Below the pieces are notes generated by a model. It saw only the letters and a program-made list of their open reading frames with translations, was not told the DNA's origin and ran no database searches. A program made the translations under genes and the position numbers. A DNA stretch of 64,000 nt from Olleya sp. Bg11-27 (GTDB taxonomy: Bacteria; Bacteroidota; Bacteroidia; Flavobacteriales; Flavobacteriaceae): NCBI RefSeq assembly GCF_002831645.1, contig NZ_CP025117.1, positions 1,557,514-1,621,513 of the forward strand, read 5' to 3'. Positions 16,144 through 24,958 of this stretch are shown here, one piece after another. Within the stretch, counting starts at the first letter, position 1. Each line of letters opens with the position of its first letter.

Positions 16144-16911
16144 TTACGGTGCTAATATATTTTTATTTTCTTCTAATGCTTTTTTTGTGGCTGTATAACC
16201 TAAATTAAAAATAGCATCTATACTATTCATATCAAAAGTGCCGTAGTTAATTAATTCTTCTGGCGAGATCACTAAATTACAACTGGGGAATTTTAACATG
16301 GACTCGGAAGCGACTTTAATTTTATAGGCTCTTTCTACAACGCTATAAGAGTGTTTTAAATCTTTAATGCTGATTTTTTTTAAAGGATTAACATAAACGC
16401 CTATAATTTTGTCGCAGTCTTTTAGCAAAGGTTCTACAGGGAAATTATTTAAAGTCCCACCGTCGATATAAAACTTACCATTAATTTCTGTAGGTGTAAA
16501 AACACCAGGGAAAGAAGCCGAAGCGATTACAGGTTTTATAAGTTGTCCTTTACTAAAAATTTTTAATGTACCATCGATGACATTTGCTGCAGTAATAAAA
16601 AGTGGTTTGTTTAAAGCTTCAAAATTATCAATTGGAAAATAGGTTTTAAGATCATCATAAAATTTTGCCGAATTTATAAAGCCTGGTTTATTACGTGCAT
16701 ATCTCGTGGTTTGAAAAATGGATATGTTTTTAAAAAAGGTTAACATTTCAGACCAACTGACACCGGCCGCGTATAAAGCACCAATAATAGCTCCCGCACT
16801 TGTTCCTGCAATATGTGTTGGTGTAATTCCAGACTCTTCTAATGCTTTTATTGCTCCTATATGTGCTGCACCTCTGGCGCCTCCTCCAGAAAGGACTAAT
16901 CCTGTATTCAT
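16144..16911 (-). CDS. Patatin-like phospholipase
   Basis: 255 residues with the complete patatin catalytic dyad: oxyanion motif GGGARG (9-14), nucleophile S38 in GTSAG, and the Asp of DGGTLNNFP near residue 150. No signal peptide or outer-membrane POTRA/barrel is present, so it is a short cytosolic member acting as acyl hydrolase on phospholipids or related esters. It is preceded by cardiolipin synthase (gap 70 bp) and followed by the histidine kinase, suggesting membrane lipid remodelling under the same control. An operator-like palindrome is centred about 60 bp upstream of its start. Confidence 0.92.
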   Translation of the reverse strand: MNTGLVLSGGGARGAAHIGAIKALEESGITPTHIAGTSAGAIIGALYAAGVSWSEMLTFFKNISIFQTTRYARNKPGFINSAKFYDDLKTYFPIDNFEALNKPLFITAANVIDGTLKIFSKGQLIKPVIASASFPGVFTPTEINGKFYIDGGTLNNFPVEPLLKDCDKIIGVYVNPLKKISIKDLKHSYSVVERAYKIKVASESMLKFPSCNLVISPEELINYGTFDMNSIDAIFNLGYTATKKALEENKNILAP

Positions 16912-16962
16912 TTATAAGTTGTATTAGTTAAAGTAAAGGTAATACGTTGCTTACATAAAAAT

Positions 16963-16978
16963 AATGATTATTATCAGT
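16963..16978. promoter_or_regulatory. Diverged operator candidate AATGATTATTATCAGT
   Basis: TGA-N6-TCA palindrome with outer bases matching the other copies but an AT-rich centre, closer to the classic FNR form TGAT-N4-ATCA. It is centred about 60 bp upstream of the patatin start, near the spacing of the sigma-gene site, and would place the patatin-kinase-regulator run under autoregulation. Confidence 0.45.
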
Positions 16979-16981
16979 TGC

Positions 16982-18418
16982 TTATAATACGGGACTAAAT
17001 ACTTTGGCAAGTCCTTCTTTTAAACGTTCTGTTTTTGGTCTTTTAAGATGTTGTTGATAGTCCATTTGACTACTTTTGTGGCAATCTCTTAAAAAATCTT
17101 GCTTTAGGTCTATCGTTATTTTACTGTCGTAAATAAGGGCGTTTACTTCGTAGTTTTGCTCAAAGCTTCTAATATCTAGATTGGCAGTACCAATAGAAGT
17201 TAGCGCATCGTCAGATATTATAACTTTACTGTGTAAAAATCCATCAGGATATAAGTATATTTTAACTCCAGCTTCTAGTAAGCTTTCAAAATAAGCGCGA
17301 ACATTCCACTTGACTAAAAAACTATCGGAATTAGTGGATAATAGCAGTCTAATGTCGACGCCACTCATCGCAGCCACTTGCATAGCCTCCAATATAGCTT
17401 CGCCTGGAATGATATACGGATTGGTTATATATACATAATCTTTAGCACTATTTATTATAGAAAAATAGAGTTGTTGTACCGAAGAAAAATCAGAATCAGG
17501 GCCACTAGCAACAATTTGTGCTATGGATTGTCCTGGCGTACTATGTTTTAAAATGTATTTAGTGCTTAGTAAATTATCTGTGCCACTAGCAAAACTCCAG
17601 TCCATTGCAAATACCGCTTGTAAACTATTAACTACTGTGCCTTTTAATTGCAAATGCATATCGTACCAGTGTCCTAAAATAGGATCTCCAGTGACATATT
17701 TGTCAGAGACATTAATGCCACCCGTAAAACCAATACGGCCATCCACAATTACAATTTTGCGATGGTTTCTGTAATTAATAGAAGAGAGTAAACGACCAAA
17801 TGTCATTGGTAAAAAGCCATAGACTTCTATGCCTTCCGCTGTAAGACTTTTAATATAGCTGTTACTTAATGTTCTGCTGCCTAATGCATCATAAAGAAAA
17901 CGAATCTCGACACCCGCCCTCGCTTTTTGTATTAAAATGGATTTAAATTTTTCAGCTAAATCACCATCTTCAAAAATATAATATTGAATATGAATAAATT
18001 TTTCGGCTTGCTTTAGTGCTTCAAAAATAGCATCAAAAGTTATTTTTCCATTTTTTAATGGACGTAATTCGTTGGCCAAGGTTGGTGTAAACTTAGACCC
18101 TTTAGTTATGAGTTTAGCTAATTTAATATGTGCTGTAATAGCCTTTGGGAAAGTAACATTTTGATCCTTATCCAATGTGCTATAATAGGCTTCGACCCTT
18201 GCGTAATATTGTGATATCGCTTTGGTTTTTTTTAGTGTGTAAAATTTGTTTTTTCTTCTGTTTCGACCTAAAACAAAGTAAAACAGCATGCCACCAATAG
18301 GGACCGTAAAAATAGCGAGTAACCAAGCCAATGTTTTAGTGGGTCTGATACCATAAATTAATAATTTTCCCATTAAAAAAAAGGCTAAAAGAAAATATAG
18401 AATAATGGCTATCGTCAT
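16982..18418 (-). CDS. cls: Cardiolipin synthase
   Basis: 478 residues, the standard length. Two N-terminal membrane helices (about 2-20 and 32-52) precede two phospholipase D domains. The HKD motifs are visible as NHRKIVIVDG near residue 220 and LHSKVIISD near 400. The enzyme condenses two phosphatidylglycerol molecules to cardiolipin at the inner membrane. It starts 3 bp after the DUF6134 gene and lies just before the patatin gene, so synthesis and breakdown of phospholipids are side by side. Confidence 0.95.
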   Translation of the reverse strand: MTIAIILYFLLAFFLMGKLLIYGIRPTKTLAWLLAIFTVPIGGMLFYFVLGRNRRKNKFYTLKKTKAISQYYARVEAYYSTLDKDQNVTFPKAITAHIKLAKLITKGSKFTPTLANELRPLKNGKITFDAIFEALKQAEKFIHIQYYIFEDGDLAEKFKSILIQKARAGVEIRFLYDALGSRTLSNSYIKSLTAEGIEVYGFLPMTFGRLLSSINYRNHRKIVIVDGRIGFTGGINVSDKYVTGDPILGHWYDMHLQLKGTVVNSLQAVFAMDWSFASGTDNLLSTKYILKHSTPGQSIAQIVASGPDSDFSSVQQLYFSIINSAKDYVYITNPYIIPGEAILEAMQVAAMSGVDIRLLLSTNSDSFLVKWNVRAYFESLLEAGVKIYLYPDGFLHSKVIISDDALTSIGTANLDIRSFEQNYEVNALIYDSKITIDLKQDFLRDCHKSSQMDYQQHLKRPKTERLKEGLAKVFSPVL

Positions 18419-18421
18419 AGT

Positions 18422-19021
18422 CTAATGGTTACTTTTTCTGATGATTTCAAACTGAATAAGCCCACCATCTATAGTGGCTTTGGTTAAAAGTCCGTTTTTG
18501 TAATAGTATAAATTTTCGTTGTTGCTTGCATTCACTTTTTTATAAACATGATTTCCCATGGCTATTATAGTATTAAAACTTCCGTTTTGTTCTGAATAGC
18601 AAGTCGTAATGTTTTTTGGTTCTTCAAAATATAACTGCACAGTAGAGTAGGAGATGGCGTTAGTAATTGTAGCTTCATCCTTTCCGTTTTTAACGACTTG
18701 GTAAGTGTTGTTATCCCATTCAGTACTTGTTTTAGCATGTGATTTTTCATTTACTGTAATGTTTACATTGGATTGCTGTAAAGATTCAGAATCAAAAGTG
18801 ACGTCGTATTTATAATTGACTCTAATCTCTTTTATAATTCTAGCTTTAATACTCGTTGAGCTTTTATAATAGGTTTTAGAATCCTTGATTGTCTTAGTTG
18901 CTTTTAGGTTACCGATTACTTTCTCGTTGCGTATAACATCAAATATGATTTTCTCTTCGAAAGTATTCGAATCGCTGCCTAAGGTTATAAAAAATATAAT
19001 GACTACTAAGTTCTTAATCAT
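18422..19021 (-). CDS. DUF6134-like secreted protein
   Basis: 199 residues with an N-terminal signal-like hydrophobic segment (MIKNLVVIIFFITLG). The rest is beta-rich: a run of strands around VIGNLKATK, YYKSSTSIKARI and NVNITVNEKSHA typical of DUF6134, a family of exported beta-structured proteins of unknown role. It ends 3 bp before cls and is the first gene of that minus-strand unit. The operator-like palindrome at 19090 is centred 76 bp upstream. A periplasmic role in envelope maintenance is plausible but not shown. Confidence 0.7.
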   Translation of the reverse strand: MIKNLVVIIFFITLGSDSNTFEEKIIFDVIRNEKVIGNLKATKTIKDSKTYYKSSTSIKARIIKEIRVNYKYDVTFDSESLQQSNVNITVNEKSHAKTSTEWDNNTYQVVKNGKDEATITNAISYSTVQLYFEEPKNITTCYSEQNGSFNTIIAMGNHVYKKVNASNNENLYYYKNGLLTKATIDGGLIQFEIIRKSNH

Positions 19022-19089
19022 AAAATGGTGCGCCTAAATTTTTAACTAAAGGTTTAAGTGGCAAATTAACAAATTTAAAAACAAGTATA

Positions 19090-19105
19090 ACTGACTTGTA
19101 TCATT
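19090..19105. promoter_or_regulatory. Operator candidate ACTGACTTGTATCATT
   Basis: TGA-N6-TCA site with good outer arms, lying between the divergent DUF6134-cls unit (start 19021) and the YceI-like gene (start 19207). It could serve either; its distance of about 76 bp to 19021 is closer to that of the other copies. Confidence 0.55.
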
Positions 19106-19206
19106 TCAGGAGGCTATTACTCTTTCTACCTTTGTCTTTGTTGACACTTAATAATACAGTAAACGTATTAAAAACAACTCCTAAACATAATATTATACCT
19201 ATTTTT

Positions 19207-19839
19207 ATGAAACTACTATTAAATAAGACAACCTATTTGGTTTTAACGTTATTGATTTTTTCATGTAACACTTCGAAAAAAGAAAAAACAAAAATAAGCG
19301 ATGCTGAAACCGTAAAAGAAGGGAATTTATATTCTATTGATACAACAGGTGTGTCTGTTTTATGGACTGCATATAAATTTACTGATAAACTTGGGGTTAG
19401 TGGTCAGTTTGATAATTTTAAGTTTTCTGGACCTAATAAAGCATCGTCTATTGAAGCATTACTAAAACAAGCTAAAATAGTAATACAAACAGCTTCTGTT
19501 AATTCTAATTTAGAAATAAGAGATACCAAATTGGTTGCTTCCTTTTTTAAAGTATTTAATACCGATATTATTGAAGGCGCTGTAGTAGAAGCAGATCAAG
19601 GTAAAGGGATTTTTAGTTTAAAGATGAATACGATGACAAATCCTTTAAATTATAACTATTCATTTAAAAATGATACTATAATTATGTCTGCAAAAATTGA
19701 TTTAAAAATATGGAAAGGGAACGAAGCCATGCAGTCGTTAAATAAAGTGTGTTATGATTTGCATACGGGAACAGATGGGATTTCAAAATTGTGGCCTGAT
19801 GTAGATGTACAAATCAAACTTCCTGTTAACACAAAGTAA
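19207..19839 (+). CDS. YceI-like lipoprotein
   Basis: 210 residues from the ATG at 19207. The reading frame extends back to 19096, but that start would lie inside the operator candidate, whereas 19207 gives a clean lipoprotein signal (LVLTLLIFSCN, Cys near residue 19). The mature part resembles the YceI lipocalin-like barrel, which binds polyisoprenoid or other amphiphilic lipids in the periplasm: GVSVLWTAYKFTDKLGVSGQF, then ASVNSNLEIRD. It lies in the stress region, with an operator-like site 110 bp upstream, and the next gene follows 58 bp later. Confidence 0.85.
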   Translation: MKLLLNKTTYLVLTLLIFSCNTSKKEKTKISDAETVKEGNLYSIDTTGVSVLWTAYKFTDKLGVSGQFDNFKFSGPNKASSIEALLKQAKIVIQTASVNSNLEIRDTKLVASFFKVFNTDIIEGAVVEADQGKGIFSLKMNTMTNPLNYNYSFKNDTIIMSAKIDLKIWKGNEAMQSLNKVCYDLHTGTDGISKLWPDVDVQIKLPVNTK

Positions 19840-19897
19840 GGTTTTAATTAGTCTTATGTAGGAAATATAGTTACCTCTAATTTTAATAGAAAAAAAC

Positions 19898-20272
19898 ATG
19901 AAAAAAGAAAAAAACTTAGGAATTTGGATGGATCATTCCAGCGCAAATCTGATTGATTTAAATGCCAAGAAAGAAAGTCAAACCATAGATTCTAAATTTA
20001 ATTTTGACACCAAGGAAGAGGCATTGAGTAAAAGCGAAAGTCTAATGCATAATAAACGACAACAGATGAATGACGCTTATTATAAGGAAATTGCAAATGC
20101 TATTTTAAATTATAATAATGTGCTTTTATTTGGTCCAACAAATGCGAAAACAGAATTGTATAATGTCTTGAAAAAAGATTTGCATTTTAAGGATGTTAAA
20201 ATTGATGTTGCCCCAGCTGATAAAATGACAGACCACGAGAAAAGTGCCTTTGTAAAAAAACATTTTGAATAG
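19898..20272 (+). CDS. eRF1-like (baeRF-type) small protein
   Basis: 124 residues. The pattern LGIWMDHSSANLID, then a helical EYYKEIANAILNY-like segment and NVLLFGPTNAKTEL resembles the last domain of bacterial release-factor-like proteins (baeRF or Pelota-like), in which a strand, helix and GP-x-x-AK loop are conserved. It lacks the N-terminal and GGQ parts, so peptide release is not expected. It follows YceI by 58 bp and ends in a good terminator. The actual role is unknown; a ribosome-associated stress role is only suggested. Confidence 0.5.
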   Translation: MKKEKNLGIWMDHSSANLIDLNAKKESQTIDSKFNFDTKEEALSKSESLMHNKRQQMNDAYYKEIANAILNYNNVLLFGPTNAKTELYNVLKKDLHFKDVKIDVAPADKMTDHEKSAFVKKHFE

Positions 20273-20314
20273 AAGATGCTATTTTAAGTGCTATAGAACC
20301 GTATGTTTTAATAA

Positions 20315-20349
20315 AAAAAAACCGATAAAGTTGTCTTTATCGGTTTTTT
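20315..20349 (+). terminator. Terminator after eRF1-like gene
   Basis: Stem ACCGATAAAG/CTTTATCGGT with a TTGT loop, preceded by A residues and followed by a run of T. The A-tract makes it usable also for the minus-strand gene at 20395-20970. Confidence 0.9.
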
Positions 20350-20394
20350 TGTAAAGTATGTTAGCCAGTTTTAGGCAGACTTACTTTATGAGAT

Positions 20395-20970
20395 TTATTT
20401 TAAAGTAATAGGAAATTCTGCAACTGTAGTATCCCATCCTATTTTTAAATGTACTGTATTTTTAGAAGCTTCGTAAAGTGAAACTGATAAGTTCTCAATC
20501 TCTTTTTTGCTTTTTGAAACAGGTACAGTTACACTAGCAACATCTTTACTAGCATCGTATCCGTAATTTCCCCAACCATCTAATTCTGTATTTAATTTTA
20601 AAGTCCATTCTGTAGCAGTAGGAATAATAATTACAGTATAACGTCCCGCTTTAATCTCTTTTCCTCCAAAAGTAACATCGTTATTAAATAAGATTTCAGT
20701 AGACTCGTTAGCTCCAACTCTCCAAGCTTCACCAAATTTTAATAATTCACCAAAAACAACTCTTCCTTTTTTAGCAGGACGTGAGTAAGTTACACGTATT
20801 TGTGGTTCTAAAGCTTTCTTTTCTGCATCGTCTTTTTTAAAGGTTCTGTGTGGTGCTTCACTTGGATAATAAGCACGATCCATTGTGCTTTTGTCCATTT
20901 TTGCAAATTCTTGAGCGTTGACAGTCGATCCCGTTAATACAATTGCGATAATAAATAGTAATTTTTTCAT
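20395..20970 (-). CDS. DUF2911 secreted protein
   Basis: 191 residues with a signal peptide ending at the VNAQ site near residue 20. The mature part shows the DUF2911 signature: QIRVTYSRPAKKGRVVFGEL, then WRVGANESTEI and AGRYTVIIIP. This family is a small periplasmic beta protein common in Bacteroidota, with no known biochemical role. It begins only 2 bp after the upstream lipoprotein gene stop at 20973, so the two form an operon. Confidence 0.88.
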   Translation of the reverse strand: MKKLLFIIAIVLTGSTVNAQEFAKMDKSTMDRAYYPSEAPHRTFKKDDAEKKALEPQIRVTYSRPAKKGRVVFGELLKFGEAWRVGANESTEILFNNDVTFGGKEIKAGRYTVIIIPTATEWTLKLNTELDGWGNYGYDASKDVASVTVPVSKSKKEIENLSVSLYEASKNTVHLKIGWDTTVAEFPITLK

Positions 20971-20972
20971 TT

Positions 20973-21776
20973 TTAGTTTTTGTTTAAATTAATTATGTTC
21001 TCGGTTTTTATTTTTGAAAGTTCTTTTAGCTTTTCGGCTTCAAGAAGTTTTGGTAAATCTTTTAAAGGTGTGCCAACTTTAGCTTCATAATTAATATAAT
21101 CCTGAAACGTTATGCCATCAATAACTCTAGAGTTATAGGCACTTCTAAATCTAACACCACCGTCATTTACTTTATAACTGTAAGCTAGGTAGTCCATCTT
21201 TTTGGTGTCTTTATTTATCCAATAATAAAACTGGTCGTCGTGATCTTCTCCGCCACCGGCTTCATTAAAAGTAATTTCTAAAACAGCATAATTTTTGTTT
21301 TTAATGGTAGTGCTTTCAATGTAGTTAACATTAACGGCGCTGTCGTTTAGTTTGTAAGGAAGCGTTGCAAAGTAAATTACAGAGTTTATGGCACCTGTAG
21401 TGCTTGCTTTAGCTTTGTCAGAAAGGGTTACCGGTTTATCATTAACGGTTCTTGAAAAGGTATCATTCTCCAAAACATCTATTGTTATAGTTTGACCTTT
21501 TTTAACCGTTTTTGTGTAGGTATAGTTAGTGCCTTCATTTTTAAATTGATAGTTATTATCTCTAAATGTAAAAGCATAATTAGCGGAGTTGTATAAGTCC
21601 CCACCATGAGCAAGAATAGTTTCGTTTAAAACCGTTTGTCCTTTGTCTAATTTTTCAACTTTAGGAGTGGTAGTTGGTTCCTGTAAAATAGTTTCAGGTT
21701 TATTTTTTTCTACCGTATTACAAGAGGCTAATAACGTTATAGATAAAACGAGTATAACCGATTTAAGTGTTGTCAT
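20973..21776 (-). CDS. DUF6503-like lipoprotein
   Basis: 267 residues with lipoprotein signal LSITLLASCN (Cys about residue 19). The mature region starts with a HGGDLYNSANYAFTFRD segment and has the QFYYWINKDTKKMDYLAYSY and YNSRVIDGITFQDYINYE strands typical of DUF6503, a LolA/LppX-like half-barrel family with unknown ligand. It is first in a two-gene unit with DUF2911. The 145-bp gap upstream is divergent with the methyltransferase at 21922. Confidence 0.8.
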   Translation of the reverse strand: MTTLKSVILVLSITLLASCNTVEKNKPETILQEPTTTPKVEKLDKGQTVLNETILAHGGDLYNSANYAFTFRDNNYQFKNEGTNYTYTKTVKKGQTITIDVLENDTFSRTVNDKPVTLSDKAKASTTGAINSVIYFATLPYKLNDSAVNVNYIESTTIKNKNYAVLEITFNEAGGGEDHDDQFYYWINKDTKKMDYLAYSYKVNDGGVRFRSAYNSRVIDGITFQDYINYEAKVGTPLKDLPKLLEAEKLKELSKIKTENIINLNKN

Positions 21777-21909
21777 TTATTAATTTTTATATGAAACTAC
21801 ACATTTTGTCGTTTTTATGTCAAGACCTTTCAGTTAATTAATAAAACTTTAAGAGATCTCAATGCATTGATATAATCAAAGGGAGTGTTTATAATTTATA
21901 TAAAAATTT

Positions 21910-21917
21910 TACTTTTG
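21910..21917 (+). promoter_or_regulatory. -7 promoter element TACTTTTG before trmH-type gene
   Basis: Exact match to the Bacteroidota TAnnTTTG element, ending 5 bases before the ATG at 21922. If active, transcription would start at or within a base or two of the ATG, giving an essentially leaderless mRNA. No TTG at the expected -33 position was seen. Confidence 0.4.
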
Positions 21918-21921
21918 TAAA

Positions 21922-22380
21922 ATGGTAGATAATTTTGAAAATGAATATTTTGGAATCGGTATCCAGAATGGTAAAACACCAGAGAATTTGGGCGTACTAT
22001 GGCGTACAGCACAAAACTTAGGCGCTAGTTATATTTTTACTATTGGTAATAGATATGCTAAACAAGCTTGCGATACGCACAATGCGGTAAATGCAATGCC
22101 TTATTTTCATTATGCTACTTTCGACGATTTTTATAATAATATTCCTAAAGGGGCTAGATTGGTTGGTGTCGAGTTGGATGATAGTGCGGTAGACTTAGAA
22201 ACGTTTCATCATCCTAGACGTTGCGTTTATTTATTAGGTGCGGAGGATCATGGATTATCTAAGCAAGCGATAGCGAAAAGTCACTTTTTAGTTAAATTTA
22301 AGTCACCTTTAAGTTTAAATGTATCCGTTGCAGGAAGTATTGTGATGTACGATAGAGGAATAAACAAACCAAGGTCGTAA
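21922..22380 (+). CDS. TrmH/SpoU-family RNA 2'-O-methyltransferase
   Basis: 152 residues, a minimal SPOUT enzyme without an N-terminal RNA-binding domain, similar in size to TrmL. Motif 1 is NLGVLWRTAQNLGA with the catalytic Arg, motif 2 YLLGAEDHGLS, and motif 3 SLNVSVAGSIVMYD forms the SAM-binding knot. It would transfer a methyl group to a ribose 2'-OH, probably in the tRNA anticodon wobble position, although the substrate is not certain. Era follows 27 bp downstream and could be cotranscribed. Confidence 0.9.
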   Translation: MVDNFENEYFGIGIQNGKTPENLGVLWRTAQNLGASYIFTIGNRYAKQACDTHNAVNAMPYFHYATFDDFYNNIPKGARLVGVELDDSAVDLETFHHPRRCVYLLGAEDHGLSKQAIAKSHFLVKFKSPLSLNVSVAGSIVMYDRGINKPRS

Positions 22381-22407
22381 CTTTGCGGTCTATTAAATAA
22401 GATTAAG

Positions 22408-23289
22408 ATGGCACATAAAGCAGGTTTTGTAAATATTATTGGTAATCCAAATGTTGGTAAGTCAACACTTATGAATGCATTTGTAGGTGAGAAATTGTCT
22501 ATAATTACTTCTAAAGCGCAAACTACAAGACACAGAATTCTTGGAATTGTAAACGGTGAGGATTTTCAGGTTATATTAAGTGATACACCAGGGATTATCA
22601 AACCCGCATACGAGTTGCAAGCCTCAATGATGGATTTTGTAAAGTCCGCTTTTGACGATGCAGATATCTTAATTTATATGGTAGAGATTGGTGAAAGAGA
22701 ATTAAAAGACGAAGCGTTTTTTAATAAAATTACCAATGCTAAAATTCCAGTCTTATTATTACTTAATAAAATAGATAAATCTAATCAAGAGCAGTTAGAA
22801 GAACAAGTACAATCTTGGGCTACTAAAGTTCCAAATGCAGAGATTATTGCAATTTCTGCTTTAGAAGGCTTTAATGTGAAAGAGGTTTTTGATAGGATTA
22901 TTGAATTATTACCAGAATCACCAGCCTTTTATCCAAAGGATCAATTAACGGACAAGCCAGAACGTTTTTTTATAAACGAAACTATTCGCGAAAAAATCCT
23001 AATGCATTACAAAAAGGAAATTCCTTATGCAGTTGAGATTGATACTGAAGAGTTTTTTGAGGAAGATGAAATTATCCGTGTGCGTTCTGTAATTATGGTA
23101 GAACGTGAGACGCAAAAGGGAATCATCATTGGTCACAAAGGAAGTGCGCTAAAACGTGTTGGTGTGGAAGCAAGAAAAGATTTGGAGAAATTCTTCGGAA
23201 AACAAATTCATTTAGAACTTTACGTTAAAGTAAATAAAAATTGGAGAAGCAATCAACGTCAACTAAAACGTTTTGGTTACAATCAATAG
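22408..23289 (+). CDS. era: GTPase Era
   Basis: 293 residues, standard length. The GTPase part has G1 GNPNVGKST, G3 DTPGI, G4 NKID and G5 SAL. The C-terminal KH domain (about 205-285) has IIGHKGSALKRVG. Era binds the 3' end of 16S rRNA and assists 30S subunit maturation at the inner membrane. It lies 27 bp after the SpoU methyltransferase, so both serve RNA maturation. Confidence 0.97.
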   Translation: MAHKAGFVNIIGNPNVGKSTLMNAFVGEKLSIITSKAQTTRHRILGIVNGEDFQVILSDTPGIIKPAYELQASMMDFVKSAFDDADILIYMVEIGERELKDEAFFNKITNAKIPVLLLLNKIDKSNQEQLEEQVQSWATKVPNAEIIAISALEGFNVKEVFDRIIELLPESPAFYPKDQLTDKPERFFINETIREKILMHYKKEIPYAVEIDTEEFFEEDEIIRVRSVIMVERETQKGIIIGHKGSALKRVGVEARKDLEKFFGKQIHLELYVKVNKNWRSNQRQLKRFGYNQ

Positions 23290-23376
23290 TAATTTTTAAT
23301 GTAATCGTTGCTTTGGCTTAACTTTAGGTTAAAGGTTATGTCTCATTTTTATGGTTTATAAAAAACCAATCTAAAA

Positions 23377-24906
23377 ATGAAACATTTAAAAAAATCAATA
23401 TTACTTTTTTCTACTTTATTATTTCTGCATTGTGCAGATGATGACGATAATACAGTGGATCTACCAACGGTAAATACCACTGTTAATTTTACGTATAAAA
23501 CCACTATTAATGTTGGAGGGGAGGCTGCTGCCGAAATTTCAGCATATGATAAGATTACAAAAAAGCTATTTGTAACTAATGCTGAAAGTAATGAGATTTC
23601 GATTTACAACCTTTTAGATTTAGAGAGTCCTATTCAAGAACCTGCCATTAGTTTAAGTGCTTTTGGATCTCCAAATAGTGTGGCTGTGTTTGATGGTAAG
23701 TTAGCTGTGGCAGTAGAAGCACCAATCAAACAAAATGCAGGACAAATAAGAGTCTACAATACTTCTGATAGTTCATTATATAATCAATATACCGTCGGTG
23801 CTTTACCTGACATGGTAACTTTTTCTAAAGACGGCAATTTTATTTTATCCGCTAATGAAGGTGAGCCTAATGCAGATTATACTGACGACCCAATGGGGAC
23901 GGTTAGTATAATCGATTTAAATACTGATACGGTAACCACTTTAGATTTTACAAGTTTTAATAGTCAAGAGGCTGCGTTGGAAGCGGATCATTTTAGAGTC
24001 ACAGGTTTAAATGCAGACTTAGCAAAAGATGTAGAGCCAGAGTATATTACTATCTCTGAAGATTCGCAGACGGCTTAGGAATCGCTTCAAGAAAACAACG
24101 GAATAGCAAAAATTAATTTATTAACTAAAACAATCGAAGCTATTTTTCCTTTAGGTTATAAAGATCATATGTTGTCACAAAATAGTTTGGATGCAAGTAA
24201 TCAAGACGGTGTAACCGAACTTAAAAACTGGCCAGTTAGGGGATTATATCAACCGGATGCTATTGTGTCTGTTAGAATAAATGGAACTGATTATGTTATT
24301 TCTGCAAATGAAGGAGATGCCAGAGAATATGAAGGAACACCTGGATACACAGATATTGACAGAGTAAAGGATTTGACTTTAGATGCCACTATGTTTCCAG
24401 TGGTAGAGGATTACCAAAATGAAGTTAATTTGGGACGTTTAAATGTAATGTTATCAGAAGGAGATATAGATAACGATGGCGATTTTGATTATTTATATAG
24501 TTATGGTGCGCGTTCTTTTACTATTTGGACTGGTAACGGTGGTTTAGTATATGATAGTGGTAATAGTATTGCTAGAGAAACTTTAGCAGCAACACCAGAT
24601 AATTTTAACGATGAAGATAAACGTAGTGATGATAAAGGTGCCGAGCCCGAAAGTGTAGATGTTTTAAATATAGGAGATCAACGTTATATCTTATTTGTAG
24701 GTTTGGAACGTACAGACCAAGTTATGATGTATGATATCTCTAATCCTAATGCTCCTGTGTTCTTATCTATTTTATCACATTCGGGAGATGAGGCTCCAGA
24801 AGGCTTATTAGTAATTCCTGCGATAGACAGCCCAACGGGTAAAGACTTGTTAATTGTGTCTAACGAAGATAGTGGTACGGTCAGTTTTTACGAAAACCAA
24901 CAGTAA
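23377..24906 (+). pseudogene. Choice-of-anchor I lipoprotein broken by in-frame stop
   Basis: A single 510-codon frame is interrupted only by TAG at 24076-24078. The first part has a lipoprotein signal (LLFLHCADDD) and ends SEDSQTA; the frame then continues without shift as ESLQENNGIAKINL to the natural stop at 24904. The interrupted position is the well-conserved aromatic of the choice-of-anchor I domain motif TAW/Y-x-x-LQENN. The family is a beta-propeller with similarity to secreted phosphatases or phytase-like proteins. Both halves are otherwise intact with acidic calcium-type loops (IDNDGDFDY), so the lesion is recent or a sequencing error. The second half has an ATG at 24169 but would lack a signal peptide. 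Confidence 0.85.
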
Positions 24907-24926
24907 TAAAAAATTAAGGATTACAA

Positions 24927-24958
24927 TAAAAGCTCTAGTGTTAACTGGAGCTTTTTTT
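24927..24958 (+). terminator. Terminator after choice-of-anchor I gene
   Basis: Stem AAAGCTCTAG/CTGGAGCTTT, with one G-T pair, followed by a T run. The T run reaches into the stop codon of the convergent minus-strand gene at 24957. Confidence 0.85.

Noticed and set aside
19096-19206. N-terminal extension of the YceI-like gene
   Set aside because: The start would lie within the operator-like palindrome and the extension hides a proper lipoprotein signal starting at 19207.
21867-21879. TTGATATAATCAA as a further FNR-type site
   Set aside because: Spacing is one base shorter than the FNR/CRP layout and flanking bases do not match the other copies.
24169-24906. Second half of the choice-of-anchor I gene as an independent gene
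   Set aside because: It continues the same frame and domain after one stop, lacks a signal peptide and has no promoter of its own.
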